The translations under genes and the position numbers were made by a program. A stretch of DNA of 28,189 bases from positions 1 to 28,189 of the forward strand of contig DXVZ01000071.1 of assembly GCA_019417125.1 (NCBI GenBank), in the 5' to 3' direction. The DNA comes from Phascolarctobacterium sp. GTDB lineage: Bacteria; Bacillota; Negativicutes; Acidaminococcales; Acidaminococcaceae. Each line of letters opens with the position of its first letter. Position 1 is the first letter of the stretch. Below the pieces are notes generated by a model. The model saw only the letters and a program-made list of their open reading frames with translations, was not told where the DNA came from and did no database searches. This document shows positions 6,892-13,686 of the stretch, in pieces.

Positions 6892-9465
6892 TTAAAAGTC
6901 AAATCTTACGCCGGCGTTCCACTGCCACGGGGTAGTAATATCACCGCCGTAGGTTTTTTCTACATCAAAATACAGGTGCGAAGTTTCGCTGAGGTTGATG
7001 TTAGTGCCGATGCCTACTTCAAACCAGCCGCCGCCAAGGTCCTGGTCATAAACGGCACTGTTTTTGCCGTCCGTCATTCTTACGTTAGTGTCGCCGTCAA
7101 AGTCATACAGGTAGCTTGCTTTTACATATACGTTGCCTGCGCCAATATCTTTACCTGCCGCAAAGCCTAAACGCCCTACTACGCTGTCCATAGCATCCTG
7201 CGTTACTCTTACGCCGCGGCTGGTGGTGTAATTAGCGCCGCTTAAATGCCCATAAGTTAACTGTACCTGCGGCTCAATCCAAAAATCGCTGCCAGCTTCA
7301 ATGCGTTTGCCATATTCGGCGCTGAAAGCATAACCGTTGTTTCTGTAATCGCCGGTACTTTCCATACCGCTGCGTCCAAATACGTCAAATTCGTTATCCA
7401 AACGTGCGTATTTAGCGCTCAAGTCAAGGTATTGCCCGTCATCGGCAACGTAAGTGCCGTACATAGTGAAGCCGGTGGACTGGTTTTCACCGCTGCCGGT
7501 GCCAAAGCTGCTTTTGCCTTCGGTACGGCTGATAGCACCGCCGATATACCAGTTGCTGTCGCCTACTTTTTCATCATAGCCTAACTGGTAAGTACTGTAC
7601 TGGTTTTTAATATCCATATCGCCGTATTTGCTTTCGCCGCGTTTCATGCGTGCCCAAATGCCTGCTTCGCCTTTGCTGCTGCGCAGTTCACCCATACGCT
7701 GGTGCATTTCGTCGTTTTCGGCGCGCCAAGCCATAAAGGCTACATTGGCAAGTTCAGTAATGCCTTCATTGGCGATATGTCCTTTTTCAATAACAGAATT
7801 AGCAATAACATTGCCGTTTTCATCTATTAAAGCAGTAGTTTCACCAATAATATCGCTTTCCTGCGCGAGAACGCTATCTAACTGATTACCTGTGCCAATG
7901 TTAACCGTATCTGCTAAATCCTGCAAACTTCCGGCAAGGTCGTTTCTGTTAAACTGGCTTGTTGCTGTACTTGAACCAACAATCTGCAAATCACTGCTAT
8001 TATTAGTATCAACAATAATTTGATTTTTATCTAAACTATTTACTGTAATACTACCATTATTTAAATCTAATATGCCAACCTCAATACCATTAGTACCAGC
8101 GGCAATATTTATATTATTATTACCATTGCCTTGCAAATTAGCAATATCTACACTTGTACCTGCACCATTTTCAAAAGAAAAATCAGCATCATTTTCTAAC
8201 TCTAATTTACCGTTAACGGTCATACTGCCTTTGTTAAAGCTTGTTGTATCACTACCAGAAGCATCACCATCCTGTTTAATGATGATATTTTGTGCGGTTA
8301 TAACAGCTTCTTCATCATTTTTTAAGACACCATCAACTGTCATTGTATCAGTAACAGTCATTTCACCCATATTAGATATATTCAAATCATTTTCTATTGT
8401 CTGGACTTCAATTTTACCAGTATTAATAATATATCTAGTATCAATATCATTAAAATCTAACAACGCATCAGAATTAGTACCGGCAGAAAATCCACCATTA
8501 GTTACGCCTCCAGTAGTAACTAATTTATCACCAGAAACTTTATTACCACTATTATACAAAGTATCTGCATTAATAATTCCATCTACGGTTATAGTTCCCT
8601 TTGCATCATTGCGTACCTGTCCATTTGTTGTAATACTTCCAGCAGTTAAAGTATCAGTATTATAAATTCTTCCGCTTTCTGTTTTAAGTTCACCATTTAT
8701 AGCAATTGTTCCACGATTATTTAATTCACCGTTACCGGTAACAATAACGCTAACATTTTCAACACCAGCAGCACCTTGTATTGTGCCTTTATTTACAACG
8801 TTGCCATTAGAATTAATATTACCAATTGTCATGCTTCCATCAGCATTATTTGAAATATTTCCGCCATCTAAAGTACCTGTTATATCAATTTCTTTATTAT
8901 TTCTTAATTCACCGTTCCCCAGCGAAATACTATTTCCTTCTATCGTACCGTTATTATTTAATATCTTATTACCAGTTAATGCAAATGTTCCACCAACATC
9001 AATAATTCCACCATTGCTTAAAGTATCTTCTTGAATTGTAACAACAAAATTCTCTGTTGCATGAATTTCAGCACTGCTTTGAATCCAAATATTTTGATTA
9101 GTAAAGTTAATATTAGTAGCATATATTTTACCGCTAATATTATTTACCACAGGAATTCCATCATTATCTGGTCCTTGAGAATTTGTTGTTAAAGTACCAA
9201 CATAAATTTCACCACCAGCATTTAAGCGAAAATTACCGGTTTCAAAAACATTTGCGCCTAACTGTTTTTTATCATAATCTCCAAGTTTGCCTAAAATTTC
9301 GCTCCAACCATTAATCGTAATTTTATCATATCCACTAATCGTTTCCCCTGCTGTTACACGCCACGGACCATTGGCTGTAATATCAGCAGCACTTACCACC
9401 CCATACGGCATTGCCAAAATTAAGCCAAGCGTAATGCTTTTTGCCAACAACTTGCTGTTTTTCAT
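6892..9465 (-). CDS. Autotransporter (type Va secretion) surface protein
   Basis: 857 residues. A signal peptide ends near VSA-ADIT (26/27). The passenger (about 27-595) is rich in Asn, Gly, Thr and Ser with repeated NNGTI/ITGTLDGG-like units, typical of a beta-solenoid exposed on the surface. The C-terminal barrel (about 600-857) starts near GEAGIWARMKRGESKYG and ends in VRFDF with the terminal Phe used for BAM insertion. It delivers its own passenger through the outer membrane. I see no protease or esterase motif in the passenger, so adhesin or structural roles are more likely. The frame opens with TTG at 9471, but the ATG at 9465 begins the signal peptide proper and has AAGGG 10 bases upstream. 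The passenger DNA is much more AT-rich than the ends of the gene (see findings). The gene appears monocistronic. Confidence 0.93.
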   Translation of the reverse strand: MKNSKLLAKSITLGLILAMPYGVVSAADITANGPWRVTAGETISGYDKITINGWSEILGKLGDYDKKQLGANVFETGNFRLNAGGEIYVGTLTTNSQGPDNDGIPVVNNISGKIYATNINFTNQNIWIQSSAEIHATENFVVTIQEDTLSNGGIIDVGGTFALTGNKILNNNGTIEGNSISLGNGELRNNKEIDITGTLDGGNISNNADGSMTIGNINSNGNVVNKGTIQGAAGVENVSVIVTGNGELNNRGTIAINGELKTESGRIYNTDTLTAGSITTNGQVRNDAKGTITVDGIINADTLYNSGNKVSGDKLVTTGGVTNGGFSAGTNSDALLDFNDIDTRYIINTGKIEVQTIENDLNISNMGEMTVTDTMTVDGVLKNDEEAVITAQNIIIKQDGDASGSDTTSFNKGSMTVNGKLELENDADFSFENGAGTSVDIANLQGNGNNNINIAAGTNGIEVGILDLNNGSITVNSLDKNQIIVDTNNSSDLQIVGSSTATSQFNRNDLAGSLQDLADTVNIGTGNQLDSVLAQESDIIGETTALIDENGNVIANSVIEKGHIANEGITELANVAFMAWRAENDEMHQRMGELRSSKGEAGIWARMKRGESKYGDMDIKNQYSTYQLGYDEKVGDSNWYIGGAISRTEGKSSFGTGSGENQSTGFTMYGTYVADDGQYLDLSAKYARLDNEFDVFGRSGMESTGDYRNNGYAFSAEYGKRIEAGSDFWIEPQVQLTYGHLSGANYTTSRGVRVTQDAMDSVVGRLGFAAGKDIGAGNVYVKASYLYDFDGDTNVRMTDGKNSAVYDQDLGGGWFEVGIGTNINLSETSHLYFDVEKTYGGDITTPWQWNAGVRFDF

Positions 9466-9531
9466 AAACAAACATCCCTTTCAGTATTTTTGCACCATAA
9501 TTCTAATATTTATTTATAATGCATTACCGAA

Positions 9532-9559
9532 ATTATACCACACTTTTACCCCCCCACAA
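9532..9559 (-). promoter_or_regulatory. Autotransporter promoter with G7 tract in the spacer
   Basis: Minus strand: extended -10 TGG-TATAAT (hexamer at 9532-9537). A weak -35 TTGTGG (9554-9559) lies 16 bases upstream. A run of seven G (9549-9555) covers the end of the -35 and the start of the spacer. The 5' UTR is about 60 bases. Confidence 0.65.
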
Positions 9560-9602
9560 GACATTTTGGTTAATGTAATCCGTACTTCTACTGGTCTTGT
9601 GG
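9554..9602. repeat. 9-base inverted repeat over the autotransporter -35
   Basis: CCACAAGAC (9554-9562) and GTCTTGTGG (9594-9602) are perfect inverted copies 31 bases apart. The first covers the -35 region and the second lies upstream of it. They may be operator half-sites of a looping or tetrameric regulator. The arms do not extend beyond 9 bases. Confidence 0.5.
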
Positions 9603-9657
9603 AAACTTTATCCCTGCCGGTGGGTTATAGTGCTTATGTTTGGTTTATTTTTACAGC

Positions 9658-9689
9658 AAAAGGCACCGTACATAAGTACGGTGCCTTTT
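9658..9689. terminator. Perfect 14-bp stem terminator of the lysC operon
   Basis: AAAAGGCACCGTAC (9658-9671) pairs perfectly with GTACGGTGCCTTTT (9676-9689) around an ATAA loop. It lies 41 bases after the L-cysteine desulfidase stop. It is symmetric and could act on either strand. Confidence 0.85.
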
Positions 9690-9729
9690 ATTAGCCTTAA
9701 GTTATTTATTTTTAATCAATTAAGCCTTA

Positions 9730-11013
9730 TCATTCTTTTATCATGATGTCGATAATAACTTCGTTGGTTTTTTCCATGCCTTTTTTAGCAAGGGTGCCAA
9801 CGTTAGCCAGGGTTTCTTCAACGTCTTTGCCGACTATGCCGTCGCCAGGCTGGTAGTTATTGCCCATTTTGCACATATTGTAGCCGATGATGCCTGCTTC
9901 GACGGAGTTGACAATTTTGCCTGCGCAGGAAGCTTTTGCGCCGTCGCAAATCATGCCGCTGGTTACGCCTACGGCGTTGGTTACGGTGTGGCCAATTTCT
10001 TCAAGCGTTGCGCCGTGCAGATAAGCAATGCCTGCGCCTGCGCCTGCACCTGCGCTTACTGCGCCGCAAAATGCGGAAAGCACGCCGATAGGAGTTTTTT
10101 CGTGAATGGTTACGAGGTTGGCAAGCGCCAGCGCGCGGTAAAGTTTTTCATCGCTTACTTTAAGTTCCTGCGCATAAACTATAACCGGAATAGAAGTAGT
10201 CATGCCCTGGTTGCCGCTGCCGGAGCAGATTACAACAGGCATTTCGCAGCCGTTCATACGGGCATCGCTGCCTGCCGCCGCCATAGCGCGCGCACGGGTG
10301 CGCACATCCGGGTTCTCGCCTGCCATTGCCAAAAGCACGCTGCCAATATTAGCGCCATAGTTGTTGCGCAAGCCTTCTTCGGCAATAGCCATATTGCATT
10401 TAATCTGCGGGTCAAGCACATGTTTTAAATCTTCCACGTCAACGGTGTTGGCAAAATCGTAAATATCTGCCAGGTTCAGCAAGGTCCTGTCGGTAAGCCC
10501 TTCGTTGGTTTCGCCGTTAACGGGAATATATTTAAGTTTTTCGCCGTCTTTTTCAATCAGCACTACGTTGGTGTGGTCATTGGCAATACGCACTTTAACA
10601 TAATGTTCACCCTGATAAAGGGTAATGATGATGTCAAAAGTGCAGCCCAGCTCGATATGTTTAGTGGTAATTTCGGTATGCTGCATAAAATCCTGCATTT
10701 GGGCAATCTGCTCCGGAGTTACGTCTGCCAGAACTTCCAGTTCTTTATCCGGGTTGCCGGCAACGATACCTGCCGCCGCCGCAACAGGAATACCCTTCAT
10801 GTGGTTGGTATTGGGGACGATTACCGATTTTACATTTTTAATAATGCTGCCGCTTGCTTCGACCAATACTTTATCAGGCAGCCCGTCCATATATTTTGCT
10901 GCAACTGCCGCCGCGTAGGCCAAAGAAATCGGCTCGGTACAGCCCATTGCGGGTTTGAGCTCTTCCTCCAGAATCTGAATATAAGCTTTGTACTTCATGT
11001 CTGTCTTTTTCAC
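9730..11013 (-). CDS. cyuA: L-cysteine desulfidase (CyuA/YhaM, UPF0597 family)
   Basis: 427 residues. The family splits L-cysteine to pyruvate, ammonia and sulfide with an oxygen-sensitive [4Fe-4S] cluster. The N-terminal signature MGCTEPISLAYAAAVAAKY contains Cys25. Further candidate cluster cysteines are in the CDGAKASCAGK stretch near residues 353-363. Conserved EASGSIIKNVKSV and GVLSAFCGAVSAGAGAGAGI regions fit the family. The start is GTG, with AAGGAG nine bases upstream; the ATG at codon 6 is too far from it. It is last in the unit after lysC and the aminotransferase, 63 bases after the latter. It may provide cysteine catabolism for energy and pyruvate, and sulfide release. A more general serine/cysteine dehydratase activity is the alternative. 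Confidence 0.88.
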   Translation of the reverse strand: MKKTDMKYKAYIQILEEELKPAMGCTEPISLAYAAAVAAKYMDGLPDKVLVEASGSIIKNVKSVIVPNTNHMKGIPVAAAAGIVAGNPDKELEVLADVTPEQIAQMQDFMQHTEITTKHIELGCTFDIIITLYQGEHYVKVRIANDHTNVVLIEKDGEKLKYIPVNGETNEGLTDRTLLNLADIYDFANTVDVEDLKHVLDPQIKCNMAIAEEGLRNNYGANIGSVLLAMAGENPDVRTRARAMAAAGSDARMNGCEMPVVICSGSGNQGMTTSIPVIVYAQELKVSDEKLYRALALANLVTIHEKTPIGVLSAFCGAVSAGAGAGAGIAYLHGATLEEIGHTVTNAVGVTSGMICDGAKASCAGKIVNSVEAGIIGYNMCKMGNNYQPGDGIVGKDVEETLANVGTLAKKGMEKTNEVIIDIMIKE

Positions 11014-11076
11014 AATCCATCTCTCCTTCTCTTATATTTCAAGATTCCCCTCGCAAAGTTCAATGCAAATAGTTAA

Positions 11077-12324
11077 TTATTTATGTATTGCCTCTTGCGC
11101 AGCTTTAATTTTAGCTGCCATACCCGCGATTTTTTTGAGAGGTACGGCGCATAGGGCAATACGGATGCCTGCTTTAAGGGGTACGGCAAAAATGTTTTCC
11201 CCATGCAGTTTATTGCATACCGCTTCCGGGTCGGTATCCGGGATGGAAAGGAAGAAACCGGCAATATACGGCAGGCATTTTAACCCACATTCATTGGCTT
11301 CTTTCATAAAAAGGTCGGCGCGCGCTTTAATCATTTGGTAATAATCGTTGCGCTCTTTTTGTACTGCTGCTAAAAGTTCAGGGTCTTTGTAAACCGTTGC
11401 CAGGGTTTTCATTGCCGGGCGGTTGATGTTAGACCAGGTTGCGCGGCTGGTATACTGGTTAATGCCCTTAAATTCATCGATAACGGCTTTGGAAGAAGAA
11501 AGCCCAATCATCGCGCCGGTACGCTGGCCGTACATAGTAAAGCCCTTGGACATGCTGTAAGCAATAATGGTTAAAATGTTATCGGGCAGGTTAGAAAGCT
11601 TTTTAAAGAATTTGCGTACTTCCTGGCGCTCGCCAGCATAGTCAATGTAAGCAATATCCAAAAGCAGGGTTACGGTTTTATCCGTGCCTGCAGTTGCGTT
11701 TTTAAGTATATCAATAACACCCTGCAAATCATCTTCCGTCAGGCTGTAACCGGTGGGGTTATGCGCCGGGGTGTTGATGATTAAAAGCAGGCTTTTTTGT
11801 TTGCCGAGGATTTCTTCTACCTTGGCTTTTAAAGCAGGCAGGTTGTATTTGTTGTTTTCGTCCAGCATGGTATAGGTATCAAGTTTGCGGCCCATGTCGT
11901 TGCACAGTACGCTGTACGGGTCCCAGTACCAATCGCTGGTAAGGGCGGTTTCGCCTTCGTCCATATAGTTCCAAACCGCGTGGTGGATAACGCCAGTGCC
12001 GCCGGAAGTAGCAACAGCCGCCATATAGCCTTCCGGACGGGAATCACCGAAAGCTGCGTTCAGCACTTCTTCCAGATAATCCGGCAAGCCTGAAATAGGC
12101 GCGTAAGCGATGAGTTCATCGGTGGAAAGGCTGCGGAATACCTTATCTACCGTAGGCAGGCAGACCAGTTTTTCGTCCTCGTCCAAAATAGCGCCGATGG
12201 TGGCGTTGGTTACGTTTTCTTTGCCAACTTCTTTGGCTTTGGCAACGCATGCCGCATTGGCTGCAAAAATACTGTCTTCTGCGGATTTACCTTTTGCGTG
12301 GTTAGCTGCAATACTTGTCAGCAT
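11077..12324 (-). CDS. Class I PLP aminotransferase (probable aspartate/aromatic)
   Basis: 415 residues, fold-type I class I aminotransferase. Visible motifs are TPAHNPTGYSLT near residue 189, the cofactor Asp in LLLDIAYIDYAG near 222, the PLP-binding Lys in IAYSMSKGFTMYGQRTGA near 261, and a C-terminal Arg in GIRIALCAV. The AHNPTG and YGQRTG motifs place it close to the aspartate/tyrosine aminotransferase subgroup. The location 33 bases after aspartate kinase suggests that it forms aspartate from oxaloacetate and glutamate for the aspartate-family pathway. Aromatic amino acid transamination is the alternative. The ATG start follows TGGAGGT about 9 bases upstream. The protein begins unusually (MLTSIAANHAKGKS) but has no signal peptide. 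Confidence 0.85.
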   Translation of the reverse strand: MLTSIAANHAKGKSAEDSIFAANAACVAKAKEVGKENVTNATIGAILDEDEKLVCLPTVDKVFRSLSTDELIAYAPISGLPDYLEEVLNAAFGDSRPEGYMAAVATSGGTGVIHHAVWNYMDEGETALTSDWYWDPYSVLCNDMGRKLDTYTMLDENNKYNLPALKAKVEEILGKQKSLLLIINTPAHNPTGYSLTEDDLQGVIDILKNATAGTDKTVTLLLDIAYIDYAGERQEVRKFFKKLSNLPDNILTIIAYSMSKGFTMYGQRTGAMIGLSSSKAVIDEFKGINQYTSRATWSNINRPAMKTLATVYKDPELLAAVQKERNDYYQMIKARADLFMKEANECGLKCLPYIAGFFLSIPDTDPEAVCNKLHGENIFAVPLKAGIRIALCAVPLKKIAGMAAKIKAAQEAIHK

Positions 12325-12357
12325 AGTAAATTACCTCCAGTTTTCATATCGTTCGGT

Positions 12358-13581
12358 TTATGCTTCCTGCGGGAAAAAATGGGCGTGAATAGCGTTGACT
12401 GCTTTTGCCGCGTCCTGTTCGGGCACCAGGCAGGAAATACTGATTTCGGACGTGCTGATAACGCCGATGTTAATGCCTGCGCCTGCCAGCGCGCCGAACA
12501 TTCCGGCTGCAATGCCGGGGCTGCCCAGCATGCCGGCGCCGACGATGGAAACCTTGGCTACGTTTACTTCAAGGTCTACTTTGTCAAAAGGCATTTCATT
12601 TTTAAGTTTTTCAAGCACGCCGAGCGCTTCCGCCATATCGGTTTTAGCTACGGTGAACAGAATATCGTTTTTATCTTTTTGTACGCTTGCGCTTTGTACA
12701 ATCATGTCAACATCGACATTTGCTTCTGCCAGCGCTGCGAAAATTCTATAAGCTACGCCCGGTTCGTCCGGCACGCCGCGGGCTGCCAGTTTGGCTACGT
12801 TAGTATCATGCGCTACGCCGCGGATAACAAATTTTTTCTCCTGCACAGTATATTCCCCCCTGATAATAGTTCCCGGAACTTCATGAAATGTAGAACGCAC
12901 GTGGATTGCCACGCCGTTATGTTCGCCATATTCTACCGCGCGCGGCTGCATTACGCCTGCGCCAAGGCGCGCCAGTTCAAGCATTTCGGCAAATGTAATT
13001 TCATCAAGTTTACGGGCGCTCGGTACAATGCGCGGGTCGGCGGTGTAAACGCCGTCCACGTCGGTGTAAATATCGCAGATGCCTGCGTTAAGCCCTGCCG
13101 CAATAGCAACGGCAGTGGTATCGCTGCCGCCGCGCCCCAGCGTGGTAATGTCGCCGCCTTCGGTAATGCCCTGAAAACCCGCCACAATAACCACTTTGCC
13201 TTCGTCAAGGGCTTTTTGCACGCGGTCAGCTTCCACACCAATAATGCTGGCTTTGCTGAATTTATCGTTGGTTTTAATGCCTGCCTGCGCGCCAGTAAAT
13301 GAAACCGCAGGCTGCCCTTTAGCGCAGAACGCACCTGCCATTAAGGCGATTGTTACCTGCTCGCCGGTTGCTAAAAGCATATCCAGCTCGCGCTTTGGCA
13401 TTTCCGGGTTAACGCGCCCGGCAAGCGCCAGCAAATCGTCGGTACTGTCGCCCATTGCCGAAACGACGATTACTACTTTATCATAGGGCTTTTTTTCTTT
13501 CAGCACCCTGTTTACAATGCCATGAATTTTTTCCGGCGTTGCCACAGAACTGCCGCCGAATTTTTTAACCAATATAGCCAT
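12358..13581 (-). CDS. lysC: Aspartate kinase
   Basis: 407 residues, monofunctional aspartokinase. It phosphorylates aspartate, the first step to lysine, threonine, methionine and diaminopimelate. The N-terminal KKFGGSSVATPEKI motif and TTLGRGGSDTTAVAIAAGL (about 160) mark the amino acid kinase domain. From about residue 265 two ACT domains follow (VAKLAARGVPDEPGVAYRIF and VSIVGAGMLGSPGIAAGMF), the site of lysine/threonine feedback. The length and layout fit the standard Firmicutes enzyme. It is first in the operon with the aminotransferase. The 5' UTR is too short (about 28 bases) to hold a lysine riboswitch. The start has GGGGGAA six bases upstream. Confidence 0.95.
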   Translation of the reverse strand: MAILVKKFGGSSVATPEKIHGIVNRVLKEKKPYDKVVIVVSAMGDSTDDLLALAGRVNPEMPKRELDMLLATGEQVTIALMAGAFCAKGQPAVSFTGAQAGIKTNDKFSKASIIGVEADRVQKALDEGKVVIVAGFQGITEGGDITTLGRGGSDTTAVAIAAGLNAGICDIYTDVDGVYTADPRIVPSARKLDEITFAEMLELARLGAGVMQPRAVEYGEHNGVAIHVRSTFHEVPGTIIRGEYTVQEKKFVIRGVAHDTNVAKLAARGVPDEPGVAYRIFAALAEANVDVDMIVQSASVQKDKNDILFTVAKTDMAEALGVLEKLKNEMPFDKVDLEVNVAKVSIVGAGMLGSPGIAAGMFGALAGAGINIGVISTSEISISCLVPEQDAAKAVNAIHAHFFPQEA

Positions 13582-13615
13582 CAGGTTCCCCCCATGTAAA
13601 AATTACCATATAAAT

Positions 13616-13644
13616 ATTGTAGCATAATTAACACATATTGTATA
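13616..13644 (-). promoter_or_regulatory. lysC operon promoter
   Basis: Minus strand TATACA (13639-13644), a 17-base spacer and TACAAT (13616-13621) with an extended TGC before the -10. Transcription would start near 13609, close to the ATG at 13581. Confidence 0.65.
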
Positions 13645-13686
13645 CACTGTTACGCCGCGTTTTTAAACGCCAACTGCAACAAATGT

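Noticed and set aside
8072..8665. 197-residue Pro/Ser/Leu-rich plus-strand frame in the autotransporter passenger
   Set aside because: It arises from the reverse reading of Asn/Gly/Thr repeats; no start context.
9554..9602. Invertible promoter flanked by inverted repeats
   Set aside because: The arms are only 9 bases, the enclosed segment is 31 bases and does not contain the -10, and no recombinase gene is nearby. An operator is more likely.
12298..13302. 334-residue plus-strand frame opposite lysC
   Set aside because: Antisense to a clear aspartate kinase; Cys/His-rich shadow translation without domain or ribosome binding site.
13582..13686. Lysine riboswitch before lysC
   Set aside because: The promoter lies so close that the leader is only about 28 bases, far too short for the L box.
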